Below are positions 23,630 through 32,239 of a stretch of DNA of 57,627 nt, one piece after another. The position numbers and the translations under genes are program-made. Positions within the stretch are counted from its first letter, which is position 1, and each line of letters begins with the position of its first letter. The DNA comes from JAMXLO01 sp036265005 (GTDB lineage: Bacteria; Pseudomonadota; Alphaproteobacteria; Acetobacterales; Acetobacteraceae). The stretch is from NCBI GenBank assembly GCA_036265005.1, contig DATAPW010000361.1, positions 1-57,627 on the forward strand. Direction: 5' to 3'. The notes beneath the pieces are model-generated. The model was not told the origin of the DNA. It saw only the letters and a program-made list of their open reading frames with translations, and made no database searches.

Positions 23630-24625
23630 CTACAGGTGTTGCAGCACTTTGGCCGCGAGATCGTGCAGCACCTGTTCGATCGGCAGCGCGCCGCCACCGC
23701 TCACCTGCGGCGTCAGGATCACGCGGTCGATGCCCGGCTGGGCCATCACGCGTGCCAGTTGCTCGCGCACTTCGTCCGGCGTTCCCGCCACCGCGTAGCG
23801 CGCGACCAGGCCGTCGGTGACCAGCGCCGCATGGTGCGGCTGGGCCGTCGCGTGGTGGGATACGTCGTAGTTCGCCTGCAGCCGTTGCACGGCGTCGCGG
23901 TCCTCGCCTTCGAACCAGTCCGGATTGGTGTTCATCAGCGCACCGGCGACCCGTGCGCGCACCCTGTCGCGCGCCTCACGCGGATCGGCTGCCATGGAAT
24001 ACGGCACCCAGCACGACATCTCGGGTAACGCTCCGTCCATCCCGTCGCGCGCCCAGCCGAGCGCGCGGTTCAACAGGTCTGGGGAAATGCCCTGGTGCAG
24101 GATCACGCCATCGGCGAACCGCACCGCGCGGCGAGTCATGCGTGGCCCCGACGCGGCAACCACGATCGGCACCTCGATCGGTTGATCGAGCCAGGTGATG
24201 CGGCCTGGCGTGCCGTCCGCAAATGTCACCTGCTCGCCGCGCAGCAACCGCCGCACCGTCGTGGCGTACTCCTCCACCTCGGCAATTTTGGACGCCGGCA
24301 GTCCGATCGTGCGCAGCGAGGAGAAGCCGGTGCCGATGCCCATGATCGCCCGGGCGCCGGACATCTCGGCAAGCGTGGCCAGGGAACTTGCCGCGACGGA
24401 AGGATGTCGTGTCGCCGGCTGCGTGACGCCGGTCGCCACGCGCAAAGTCGTGGTCTGCGCCAGGCACGCAGCGAGCGTCAGATACGCCTCGCGGCAGAGC
24501 AGTTGCGAGTCGATTACCCAGACGCTGTCACAGCCGATTGCCTCGGCGAGCCGCGCCTGACGGGCCAGTTCCGCCACGGGCACGGTTCCCCACAGCGACA
24601 GGCCAAGCCGCTTGCCGCGGATCAC
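23630..24625 (-). CDS. LLM-class flavin-dependent oxidoreductase (second of a pair)
   Basis: 331 residues, luciferase-like fold. Recognisable features are LGLSLWGTVPVAELARQARL at the start, ATGVTQPATRHPSVAASSLATL, the family glycine motif in MGIGTGFSS, and the C-terminal VAGTPDEVREQLARV. It may bind FMN or F420; the sequence does not settle this. I chose GTG at 24625 because it overlaps the upstream stop as GTGA and has GGCGGA in front; the frame to 24709 lies wholly inside the neighbour. Translationally coupled to the next gene upstream. Confidence 0.85.
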   Translation of the reverse strand: MIRGKRLGLSLWGTVPVAELARQARLAEAIGCDSVWVIDSQLLCREAYLTLAACLAQTTTLRVATGVTQPATRHPSVAASSLATLAEMSGARAIMGIGTGFSSLRTIGLPASKIAEVEEYATTVRRLLRGEQVTFADGTPGRITWLDQPIEVPIVVAASGPRMTRRAVRFADGVILHQGISPDLLNRALGWARDGMDGALPEMSCWVPYSMAADPREARDRVRARVAGALMNTNPDWFEGEDRDAVQRLQANYDVSHHATAQPHHAALVTDGLVARYAVAGTPDEVREQLARVMAQPGIDRVILTPQVSGGGALPIEQVLHDLAAKVLQHL

Positions 24626-25884
24626 TCCGCCGCGAGACCCGGTACGAATGCCGGTACCTCCGCCCGCTGCGCCGCATCCATCGGCTGTGGCCACCAGCGG
24701 TCTTCCCATTCGGCGAACTGCGGCTGCAGTTTCGGCATCACCTTCTCGGCGAACAGCTTCGTGTTGTACTTGGTCAGTTCCTTGCCCATGTTGCCGTATT
24801 GCAGCAGCAGCATGAGGTGCCCGACGTTGAGCGATGTCGCGACTTCGGTGAGCTGTTCCACCACCTCATCCGGCGAGCCGATGATGACGTAGCCACGCTC
24901 GACGATGTCCTCCATGTGCGTCGCGCTGCGTGCCTGCTCGCGTGCCGCCGTCGATGCGGCGCGGCCGACCTGGCTCTGCAATCCGGCGCGCATGGTGTTC
25001 TCGGTCACGTAGCCAGGCGGCGTCGCCCAGCGCGGATCGGTGTACAGGCAGCGGCCGTAGAAATATTCTGCCGGTTCGCGATACAGCTTCATGGCCTTCT
25101 CGCGGGTTTCTGCGACGCCGACAAACTGCAGGAAGCCGGCGCGATATGGATTGCGGTCCTTCCCCAGACGCGACATCTCGGCCCAGAAACCGTCCATCGT
25201 CGCCTTGCCGTCCTTGTAGCCGAAATACGACAGGTAGGCGTAGACGTAGTCCATCTTCGCGCACCACTGCCACGTCTCGATCGAGCCGCCGCCCGGAATC
25301 CATACCGGCGGATGCGGCTTCTGCACCGGACGCGGCCAGATGTTGACGTAGCGCTGCTGGTTGAAGCGGCCGTTGAAGGCAAACGTGTCGGGTTCCTGCC
25401 CGGCCTTCATCACCAGGTCATGCGCCTCGAGATAGCGCTCGCGCAGCAGGCTTGGGTTCTGGCCGTAGCAATAGCAGGTGTCCATCGGCGTGCCGACCGG
25501 AAAGCCGGCGATCAACCGTCCGCCTGAGATGACATCGATCATGGCGAACTCTTCCGCGACCCGTGTCGGCGGATTGTACAGCGCGAGCGAGTTGCCCATG
25601 ACGCAGATTGCGGTGTCGCGGGTGCGGCGAGAGATGGCCGATGCAATGAGGTTGGGCGAGGGCATCAGGCCGTAGCCGTTGGAATGATGCTCGTTGCAGC
25701 AGACCGCGTCGAAGCCGCAATCCGCCGCGAACTCCATTTCGTCCATAAAGTCGTTGTACATCAGGTGCGCGCGTTTCGGGTCGAACAGCGACGAGTGGAT
25801 ATCGACCCACACCGACGGGTGCTTCTGCCGGAAGTCGTCCGGCAATTCGGTGTAAGGCATCAGGTGGAACCACAGGAGTTTCAT
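24622..25884 (-). CDS. LLM-class flavin-dependent monooxygenase (first of a pair)
   Basis: 420 residues. Luciferase-like monooxygenase with MKLLWFHLMPYTELP at the start, CNEHHSNGYGLMPSPNLIAS, and GGRLIAGFPVGTPMDTCYCY. Start ATG at 25884 follows GGGGA. The protein is longer than its partner and belongs to a different branch. The partner gene overlaps by 4 nt, so the two are probably made together and could act in sequence or as a heteromer; the substrate is unknown. Confidence 0.88.
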   Translation of the reverse strand: MKLLWFHLMPYTELPDDFRQKHPSVWVDIHSSLFDPKRAHLMYNDFMDEMEFAADCGFDAVCCNEHHSNGYGLMPSPNLIASAISRRTRDTAICVMGNSLALYNPPTRVAEEFAMIDVISGGRLIAGFPVGTPMDTCYCYGQNPSLLRERYLEAHDLVMKAGQEPDTFAFNGRFNQQRYVNIWPRPVQKPHPPVWIPGGGSIETWQWCAKMDYVYAYLSYFGYKDGKATMDGFWAEMSRLGKDRNPYRAGFLQFVGVAETREKAMKLYREPAEYFYGRCLYTDPRWATPPGYVTENTMRAGLQSQVGRAASTAAREQARSATHMEDIVERGYVIIGSPDEVVEQLTEVATSLNVGHLMLLLQYGNMGKELTKYNTKLFAEKVMPKLQPQFAEWEDRWWPQPMDAAQRAEVPAFVPGLAAE

Positions 25885-25985
25885 GTCCGTCCCCAATCGT
25901 CGGTTGCCAGTTCTTTGGCGGTGATCTGACCACCGCATTCGAACTCTGACAACTGACAGCAGGGACGACCGCAAGGAGGGAGCGT

Positions 25986-26360
25986 TTACGCCCAGTGACC
26001 CTCGACCCAGGTCCAGGCGCCGTTCGGTTGCTGTGCCCAGTGGCCCGGGATCCAGGTGGTCTGGCCATATGGCGGCTGCACGTACTGGCCGGGCTGCCAT
26101 GCCCAGTCACGGCCCGGCGTGCCGGTGTATTGCCAATGGCCCGGCTGCCAGACTTCGGGCCCCGCACCCGGCGGCGGTGGTGGAACGAGTTCCGAATGCG
26201 GCGGTGGCGGCGGCCCTGGTGCCATGGCCACGACTGGCTGCATCTGCTGCGGCGGTGGCTGCACGATCACCTGGGTCTCGCGCGGCGGTGCTTCCCGGAC
26301 GCAGGCGCTGAGAGCGAACAGCGCCGGCGCGACGAGCAATGCCGGAGTCATGCGAGACAT
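25986..26360 (-). CDS. YXWGXW-repeat lipoprotein, copy 2
   Basis: 124 residues. The signal peptide ends in LFALSAC, a lipobox, so it should be lipid-anchored at Cys20. A proline-rich spacer (residues about 22-68, with runs of P) is followed by three tryptophan repeats of the WxPGHW type (WQPGHWQY, WAWQPGQYV, WIPGHWAQ). The SD AAAGGAGGT is near perfect. It is a paralogue of the gene just upstream, of identical length. Family function is unknown; an outer-membrane or cell-wall role is plausible. Confidence 0.85.
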   Translation of the reverse strand: MSRMTPALLVAPALFALSACVREAPPRETQVIVQPPPQQMQPVVAMAPGPPPPPHSELVPPPPPGAGPEVWQPGHWQYTGTPGRDWAWQPGQYVQPPYGQTTWIPGHWAQQPNGAWTWVEGHWA

Positions 26361-26390
26361 TGTGACCTCCTTTGCACCACGCAGTGTTGG

Positions 26391-26417
26391 GGTGCCGGGC
26401 CGGCCTGGCCCGGCACC
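26391..26417. terminator. Strong GC hairpin between the two YXWGXW genes
   Basis: Perfect 11-bp stem GGTGCCGGGCC (26391-26401) and GGCCCGGCACC (26407-26417) with a 5-nt loop. It lies in the 67-nt gap. It lacks a T-run, so it may attenuate or stabilise mRNA ends rather than be a classic terminator; it would uncouple the amounts of the two paralogues. Confidence 0.55.
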
Positions 26418-26427
26418 GGTTCGCTGG

Positions 26428-26802
26428 TCAGCCTTGCCAGTGGCCGTCGACCCAGACGTAGCCGCCGGTCGGTTGCTGCAGCCAGTGACCTGGCTCCCAG
26501 ACTGCCTGGGGGGCGGGCCGTTGCACATACTCGCCGGGAGCCCAAACCCAGTTCCCCGCGTCCCACATCCAATGACCCGGGCGCCAGTACATCATCTGTG
26601 CCTCGGCACTGGGCGGCGGTGGGATGGTTTCGACGCGGGTCGGCGGCGGAGCGTTCGGCGCGATGACCACACTAGGCGCCTGGGTCTGCACTGGCATCGG
26701 TGTCACGACCTGAACCGATTGAGCGCCAGCCTGGGTCACTGAAGCGGCACCCGCAAGCAAAGTAAGCGTCGGAACAATCAAGTAATACTTTCTTTGCAAC
26801 AT
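26428..26802 (-). CDS. YXWGXW-repeat exported protein, copy 1
   Basis: 124 residues from ATG 26802 (AAAGGAG upstream); the frame continues 8 codons further without an SD. Cleavable signal peptide (YYLIVPTLTLLAGAASVTQA) with no lipobox Cys, unlike its neighbour. A Pro/Val-rich linker is followed by tryptophan repeats (WRPGHWMW, WVWAPGEYV, WEPGHWLQ, and a C-terminal WVDGHW). Probably periplasmic or loosely envelope-bound. Head of a two-gene unit, divergent from the marR-GNAT gene. Confidence 0.85.
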   Translation of the reverse strand: MLQRKYYLIVPTLTLLAGAASVTQAGAQSVQVVTPMPVQTQAPSVVIAPNAPPPTRVETIPPPPSAEAQMMYWRPGHWMWDAGNWVWAPGEYVQRPAPQAVWEPGHWLQQPTGGYVWVDGHWQG

Positions 26803-27036
26803 AGTGAGACTCCTTTGGCTCGACACCAGGCCAGAAATACGGTTCCTGACCTTCCGGACAAGCTCCGGCCTTGATTTCGGCTGCTCAACAGATCGGTGGA
26901 AAATGCGGCGCCAATAGGGCTGTCCGAGCAGCCTGATGGTAACATCGCATTGAATATCTTCCGGATATGCCGATCACGAAAAGGCGAATTCTTTGGATGC
27001 TTCGGGGTCGCGATCGGTCGAAAGAGTGATTGACTA

Positions 27037-27056
27037 GGTCAGATAATTATGTGACC
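27037..27056. promoter_or_regulatory. AT-centred palindrome before the MarR-GNAT gene, candidate operator
   Basis: GGTCA (27037-27041) and TGACC (27052-27056) flank an AT-rich centre that includes GATAAT, a plausible -10. It ends 11 nt before the ATG at 27068. MarR proteins usually bind such palindromes and autoregulate. The remaining 265-nt divergent gap (26803-27067) is more AT-rich than its surroundings and shows no gene. Confidence 0.4.
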
Positions 27057-27067
27057 AAAGCTGGTAA

Positions 27068-28006
27068 ATGGTCGAAGTCCTTCCCAGCCCCGGCCTTGAG
27101 CACCGGGTGACCGCCATCCGGCGGTTCAACCGCTTCTACACCGGCGCGATCGGCGCCCTCCACGAGGGGCTGCTGCAAAGCCGCTTCTCGCTCACCGAGG
27201 CGCGGGTTCTCTATGAGCTTGCGCAACGCGCCGACGTTACCGCCACCGAACTCGGCCGCGAGCTCGATCTGGATTCGGGTTACCTCAGCCGCATCCTGCA
27301 GCGCTTCGAACGGGAAGGGCTGATCGTCCGGGCGCTGTCGGAAGTGGACCGGCGCCAGAGCCTGCTGTCGCTGACGGCAGCGGGCCGCGAGGCATTCGCG
27401 CCGCTGGATGCGCGGTCGCGCGAGGAGGTGGGCGCTCGCCTCGCCGCTCTTTCGGAACCGGCCCAGGCATCGCTGGTCGGCGCGATGCAACAGATCGAAG
27501 CCCTGCTCGGTGCCCGCGGTGCTGCGCCCTGGCTGCTGCGTCAGCATCGGCCGGGCGACATCGGCTGGGTCGTGGCGCGCCACGGCGCGCTGTATGCCGA
27601 GGAGTATGGCCTCGATGCCCGCTTCGAAGCACTGGTGGCGCAGGTGGCCGGGGCGTTTCTCGCGCACCACGATCCGGCGCGCGAGCGCTGCTGGATCGCT
27701 GAGCGCGACGGCGTCAATGTCGGCTCGGTGTTCCTGGTGCAGAAATCAGACGAAGTGGCGAAGCTGCGGTTGCTGATCGTGGAACCCACGGCGCGCGGTT
27801 CCGGCATTGGCCGCCGGTTGGTCACGGAGTGCATCGGCTTCGCCCGGTCTGCCGGTTACCGCCGCATCACGCTATGGACCAACGATGTCCTGCTGGCGGC
27901 CCGGACGATTTATCAGCAGACCGGCTTCCGGTTGGTCGCCAGTGCGCCGCACCAGGATTTCGGCCCGCCGATGATCGGCGAGGACTGGGAACGCGCCTTG
28001 CACTGA
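27068..28006 (+). CDS. MarR-type HTH regulator fused to GNAT acetyltransferase
   Basis: 312 residues. Residues about 1-145 form a MarR winged helix (RFSLTEARVLYELAQRADV, LDSGYLSRILQRFEREGLI, SEVDRRQSLLSLTAAG). Residues about 155-312 form a GNAT domain with acetyl-CoA loop VEPTARGSGIGRRLV and the late motif IYQQTGFRLV. This MarR/GNAT architecture is known in several bacterial groups. It may sense a small molecule and acetylate it or a protein while controlling nearby genes. Start ATG at 27068 lacks a strong SD. Confidence 0.9.
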   Translation: MVEVLPSPGLEHRVTAIRRFNRFYTGAIGALHEGLLQSRFSLTEARVLYELAQRADVTATELGRELDLDSGYLSRILQRFEREGLIVRALSEVDRRQSLLSLTAAGREAFAPLDARSREEVGARLAALSEPAQASLVGAMQQIEALLGARGAAPWLLRQHRPGDIGWVVARHGALYAEEYGLDARFEALVAQVAGAFLAHHDPARERCWIAERDGVNVGSVFLVQKSDEVAKLRLLIVEPTARGSGIGRRLVTECIGFARSAGYRRITLWTNDVLLAARTIYQQTGFRLVASAPHQDFGPPMIGEDWERALH

Positions 28007-28012
28007 AGTCGC

Positions 28013-28054
28013 ACCGGTGATTGGCATTGTGCTGATTGCCAATCGGTAACCGGT
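28013..28054. terminator. Long stem-loop between marR-GNAT and cydD
   Basis: GATTGGCA (28019-28026) pairs exactly with TGCCAATC (28037-28044) over a 10-nt loop; ACCGGT copies at 28013-28018 and 28049-28054 can extend the stem. It begins 7 nt after the marR-GNAT stop. It could be a factor-assisted terminator or an operator for cydDC; no T-run. Confidence 0.45.
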
Positions 28055-28098
28055 AGCCCCCTGTCCAACGGTGGCCCGCTGCTCTAATTCGGCCCTGC

Positions 28099-29796
28099 AT
28101 GGTCCAGACAGAGCAAGAGTCCGGAAAGGCCGCCGCAGCCAAAGGGTGGCTGAGACGCGAAGTCCGTCAGGCCAGGCACGCTGCGCGGCCGGTTGTGCTG
28201 GTTGGGCTTGCCGGCACTGTCCTGGCAATCGGCCAGGCCGACTGCGCCGCGCGGGTGCTGGCCGCCGCGCTCGGCCGCAGTGCCAGTGAAGTGACCATTC
28301 CATTGATGGCCTTCGCGGTGCTGGGGCTTTTGCGTGCGACGTTGGCGGTGGCCGCGGACCGGGCGGCCTTTGGTGCCGGTGCTGCCGCGCGGCGCCGGTT
28401 GCGGACAGACGCGCTGTCTCGCCTGCTGCACGCCGGTCCTGCGCAACTCCGCACCCAGCATTCCGGTGAACTGACTTCGATCGTGGTGGATCGGATCGAG
28501 GCGTTGGACGGACTGTTCGCACGCTGGCTACCGGCATCGGTGCTGGCAATTGCCGGGCCGGCGCTGGTCGCCCTTGCCGCTGTTCTCGCTGACCCGATTG
28601 CCGGCGGTGTACTGTTGGTGTGTGGACTGCTCGTGCCGGTCGCCATGGCTGCTGCCGGGATTGGCGCTGCCGCCGCGTCGCGCCACCAGTTCCTCGCGCT
28701 AGCCAGGTTGCAGGCGCGCTTTCTCGACCGGGTGCGCGGGATCGCCACCATCGTGCTGTACCGGCAGGCCGACGCCGAAGCGCACTCGCTCGCCGCAGCG
28801 GCCGATGAACTCCGCCGGCGCACCATGCGGGTGCTGCGTGTCGCCTTCCTGTCCTCGGCCGCGCTCGATCTGGCGGCTGCGCTCGCCTTCGTCGTGTTGG
28901 CATTGCGCTATGGCATGGCGCTGCTGTCCGCCGATCTGGCACATCCGGAAACCGCACTGTTCGTGCTTCTGCTGGTGCCGGAGTTCTTCGCCCCGCTGCG
29001 CGGTTTCGCTGCCGCTTATCAGGATCGGCTGCATGCCACCGGTGCGGCCGAAGCGCTGATCGACTTGCCAGCGCTGCCGCCTCCCCAGCCCCTGCGCGAA
29101 GTGCGCACCGTGGCGGCACGCGGCGTCACCGTGGGGTTCGAAGATGTGATGCTGACCTGGGATCCGGCCCGCGGGCCGGCGTTGAACGGACTGTCGTTCC
29201 GCGTGCCGGCCGGCGAGACCCTGGTGCTGGCCGGGCCGTCCGGCGCCGGAAAGTCCACCGTGATCGAGATCCTGTTGGGGTTCGTGCGCCCAAGCGGCGG
29301 CCGGGTGACGATCAATGGCGCCGACATCGCCGACCTCGTGCCGCAGGCCCTGGCGCGCCTCACCGCCTGGATTGGTCAGCGTCCGGTGCTGTTCGCCGGT
29401 ACGATCCGCGACAACATTCGTTTCGCGCGACCCGAGGCCACGGATGTGGAAGTGGAGGACGCTGCCCGCAGCGCCAGCGTGACCGATTTCACGTCCGAAC
29501 TGCCGGAGGGTCTGGATACCAAAGTGGGTGAGGGCGGCTATGGACTGTCCGGGGGACAGGCGCAGCGCGTCGCAATCGCCCGGGCTTTTTTGAAGAATGC
29601 TCCGCTGCTGCTGCTGGACGAACCGACGGCGCATCTCGATCCCGCGATCGAGGCGGAGGTGCTGGAAAGCCTGCGACGCCTGGCTTTAGGCCGCACGGTG
29701 ATCCTCGCCAGCCACTCGTCCGCGGCGCACGGCTTTGGCGGGCGACGATTGGACATAAGGGACGGCCGCGCTGTCCCGGCGCGTGGCGTGGCATGA
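28099..29796 (+). CDS. cydD: Thiol reductant ABC exporter subunit CydD
   Basis: 565 residues. Half-transporter with an N-terminal six-helix membrane domain (to about residue 320) and a C-terminal ATPase with Walker A GPSGAGKST, signature LSGGQAQR and Walker B LLLLDEP. CydDC exports cysteine and glutathione to the periplasm and is needed for cytochrome bd assembly and periplasmic redox balance. It overlaps cydC by 4 nt. No cydAB lies in the window. Confidence 0.92.
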   Translation: MVQTEQESGKAAAAKGWLRREVRQARHAARPVVLVGLAGTVLAIGQADCAARVLAAALGRSASEVTIPLMAFAVLGLLRATLAVAADRAAFGAGAAARRRLRTDALSRLLHAGPAQLRTQHSGELTSIVVDRIEALDGLFARWLPASVLAIAGPALVALAAVLADPIAGGVLLVCGLLVPVAMAAAGIGAAAASRHQFLALARLQARFLDRVRGIATIVLYRQADAEAHSLAAAADELRRRTMRVLRVAFLSSAALDLAAALAFVVLALRYGMALLSADLAHPETALFVLLLVPEFFAPLRGFAAAYQDRLHATGAAEALIDLPALPPPQPLREVRTVAARGVTVGFEDVMLTWDPARGPALNGLSFRVPAGETLVLAGPSGAGKSTVIEILLGFVRPSGGRVTINGADIADLVPQALARLTAWIGQRPVLFAGTIRDNIRFARPEATDVEVEDAARSASVTDFTSELPEGLDTKVGEGGYGLSGGQAQRVAIARAFLKNAPLLLLDEPTAHLDPAIEAEVLESLRRLALGRTVILASHSSAAHGFGGRRLDIRDGRAVPARGVA

Positions 29797-31421
29797 CCGA
29801 CGTGCTCCGCATCCTTGGCCTGTGGCGCGGCCGCTTGGGGTGGCTGGCGGCCGGCATCGTGGTTTCGCTGGCGGCGCTGGCGGCCGGCGTCGCAATGATG
29901 GCGGTTGGCGGCGCAACCTTGGCCACGGCGGTCACCGCCGGCGTACTGGCGGCGCCCCTGATCCTGCGCGGCCTCGGCTCGGCGCGCGTGGTGCTGCGTT
30001 ATGCCGAACGGTTGGTGACGCATGCCGCGACGTTCCGCGCACTGGCCGACCTGCGGGTCTGGTTCTTCCGCAACCTCGCGCATAGCACCGCCGGCGGTCT
30101 CGGGTTCCGTCAGGCAGGCGATGTGCTGGCGCGCCTGGTTGGCGACATCGAGGTACTGGACGGTCTGTATCTACGAATTCTCGTGCCGCTGGCCGGTGCG
30201 ATCCTGCTCCTGCCGGTTCTCGTTCTGCTGATCGTTTGGCACGGCGTTGCACTCGCCCTGAGCATTGGCCTGCTGTTCGCGATTGCGGCGATCGCACTGC
30301 CGTGGGTCGGCGCCCGCATGGCGGCGCGTGCCGGCGGGGTGCTGGCAGACACGACTGGCGCCCTGCGTATTGCTGTGCTGGACGCGTTGACGGGCCTTCG
30401 CGAGGTGCGCGCGTTCGGGGCCGAGGGCCGCATGCTGGCCGCGGTGCAGGCGCGCGAGGCGGCCATGCTTGCGACCCAGCACGAACTCGCGAGCCGCACC
30501 GCGTTGGCCGGCGGCGGCGCTTTCCTCTGTGGCCAGATGGCCATCCTGGCGGTCCTGGTCGCGGCCGGCAGCGCTCCGGCTGCTGCGGTGGCCACGGCTT
30601 TTCTGGTCGTGGCGGCATTCGAGGCGGTGGGCGGCCTGCCGCGTGCCGGGGTGCTTGCCGGCCATGTCGCTGCGGCTGCGCAACGGGTGCTCTCGGCAGC
30701 CGACACGCCAGTGCCGGTGCCTGATCCGTCCTGGCCAGGCGTGCCGCCTGCCAGCTTCGCACTGCGCTTCGAAGCGGTGCATTTCCGCTGGCTGCCGGAA
30801 CGGCCGCCGGTGTTCGACGGCCTGACGCTCGACGTGCCGCAGGGGGCACGGGTCGCGTTGCTGGGGCCGTCAGGAGCCGGCAAGTCCAGTCTTGCAGCGC
30901 TCGCTCTGAAGGTGGCGGCACCACAATATGGCAGGGTGCTGTTGGGTGGCGTCGATATCGCCACGCTGGCCGCGGACGATGTACGGGCGCGGATCGGCTG
31001 GCTCGCGCAGGCGACTCATCTGTTCGATGACACGATTCGCGCGAACCTTTTGCTGGCGCGCCCGGACGCCGATGAAGCAGCCCTTTGGGCCGCGCTCGAC
31101 GCCGCGCGAATCGGCGAGATGGTGCGCGCGTTGCCGGATGGCCTGGACACCTGGGTGGGAGAAGGCGGTGCGCGGTTGTCCGGTGGCCAGGGACGTCGGC
31201 TGGCGCTGGCACGTGCGCTGTTGTCGCCGGCGCCGGTGTTGATTCTCGACGAACCGTGCGCCGGCCTGGATGCTGAAACCGAGCGAGCCTTCCTGGCGAC
31301 GCTGAACCATGTGGCGGACGGTCGCAGCATAATTCTGATCACGCACCGGCTGACCGGGGTGGAACAGCTGGATCGCATCTGGCGATTGTCCGGCGGCAAG
31401 GCGATCGCTGCCGCGGCGTAG
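29793..31421 (+). CDS. cydC: Thiol reductant ABC exporter subunit CydC
   Basis: 542 residues. Partner half-transporter: membrane domain with LRGLGSARVVLRYAERLVTH (typical CydC start region), then an ATPase with GPSGAGKSS, LSGGQGRRLALARAL and LILDEPCAGLD. ATGA overlap with cydD shows coupling. The stop lies inside a hairpin shared with the convergent small gene. Confidence 0.92.
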   Translation: MTDVLRILGLWRGRLGWLAAGIVVSLAALAAGVAMMAVGGATLATAVTAGVLAAPLILRGLGSARVVLRYAERLVTHAATFRALADLRVWFFRNLAHSTAGGLGFRQAGDVLARLVGDIEVLDGLYLRILVPLAGAILLLPVLVLLIVWHGVALALSIGLLFAIAAIALPWVGARMAARAGGVLADTTGALRIAVLDALTGLREVRAFGAEGRMLAAVQAREAAMLATQHELASRTALAGGGAFLCGQMAILAVLVAAGSAPAAAVATAFLVVAAFEAVGGLPRAGVLAGHVAAAAQRVLSAADTPVPVPDPSWPGVPPASFALRFEAVHFRWLPERPPVFDGLTLDVPQGARVALLGPSGAGKSSLAALALKVAAPQYGRVLLGGVDIATLAADDVRARIGWLAQATHLFDDTIRANLLLARPDADEAALWAALDAARIGEMVRALPDGLDTWVGEGGARLSGGQGRRLALARALLSPAPVLILDEPCAGLDAETERAFLATLNHVADGRSIILITHRLTGVEQLDRIWRLSGGKAIAAAA

Positions 31422-31435
31422 CGCATTACGCGCTA
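31419..31435. terminator. Compact hairpin shared by two convergent stop codons
   Basis: TAGCGC (31419-31424) and GCGCTA (31430-31435) are exact reverse complements around a 5-nt loop. The left arm carries the cydC stop TAG, the right arm the stop of the opposite gene. TTTC follows on the plus strand. Likely terminates both transcripts. Confidence 0.5.
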
Positions 31436-31768
31436 TTTCAGGATGGCGAGAACCGCCAAGCCACAGGCATATGCCATCAGCAGCGCCGCGAAGATGCCCC
31501 AGACGTACGTCATGCCCGGCTTGCCGGCGAATCCGCCGACTATCGCGGTGCGCAATTTGGCAAGTTCGGCCTTGGTTGCGAGATCTCGTGCGATGCCTAT
31601 CTCGACCCTTCCCAGCCGGTCCTCGAGCCTGGCAGTCGTCGCTTGCAACTGGCCGATAGCCGACTTGACCTCCTGCATGCCCTTTTCCAGCCGGGAAACC
31701 CGCTCTTCCACGCTTCGATCGTAGGGTTCGCCATCGGCTTCGCCGCAGATGCTTCGGGCTTGGCGCAC
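31433..31768 (-). CDS. Small coiled-coil protein with C-terminal membrane helix
   Basis: 111 residues from a tentative GTG at 31768; the start is uncertain because the frame is open further upstream and an SD is poor. Residues about 18-75 show heptad-like charged/hydrophobic spacing (VEERVSRLEKGMQEVKSAIG, TTARLEDRLGRVEIG). Residues about 86-110 form one hydrophobic helix (YVWGIFAALLMAYACGLAVL). Similar short coiled-coil plus C-terminal helix proteins are common and mostly uncharacterised; some are phage or DUF1640-like. A tail-anchored inner-membrane protein is the best structural reading. Confidence 0.6.
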   Translation of the reverse strand: MRQARSICGEADGEPYDRSVEERVSRLEKGMQEVKSAIGQLQATTARLEDRLGRVEIGIARDLATKAELAKLRTAIVGGFAGKPGMTYVWGIFAALLMAYACGLAVLAILK

Positions 31769-31847
31769 GTTCTCATGTCGCCGCGGTTGACGTGGGGTTA
31801 ACCGAACGGCAGGAAGTTGCACGTCACGCGCGAGAAGGGAATCGGCC

Positions 31848-32234
31848 ATGCGCCGCCTCGGCATCCTGTTCCTACTATTTTGTGTTGCCATCGGTGGCGC
31901 GCGCGCCGCCGATCCACCGCAAAAATTCGTCGTGTTCTTCCAGGAATGGTCAGCCGCGCTCGACGATTCGGCGCAGGCAGTGATCGCCCATGCGGCTGAC
32001 TGGGTGAAGTCGCATCCAGGCAATGTTGCGCACGTCAACGGCTTTGCCGATCCCACCGGCAGCAAGCGGGCCAACGAGTTGCTGTCGGACCTGCGTGCGC
32101 AAATGGTGGTTGATCAGTTGCAGGCCGATGGCATCGATCCGAAGACCATCCGTCAACGGGGTCACGGCTCGGTCCAGTTCGCCCTGACATCGCAGGAAAG
32201 CCGGCGGGTGGAAATCAGCATCAGCCGGAACTGA
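31848..32234 (+). CDS. OmpA-family peptidoglycan-binding domain protein
   Basis: 128 residues with signal peptide RRLGILFLLFCVAIGGARA. The rest is one OmpA-like domain: VNGFADPTGSKRANELLSDL followed by RAQMVVDQL keeps the Asp and Arg that hold diaminopimelate in peptidoglycan, and GHGSVQF is the usual late motif. There is no lipobox and no beta-barrel, so it is a small periplasmic wall-binding protein. It ends 5 nt before the recQ start. Confidence 0.85.
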   Translation: MRRLGILFLLFCVAIGGARAADPPQKFVVFFQEWSAALDDSAQAVIAHAADWVKSHPGNVAHVNGFADPTGSKRANELLSDLRAQMVVDQLQADGIDPKTIRQRGHGSVQFALTSQESRRVEISISRN

Positions 32235-32239
32235 TCCAG

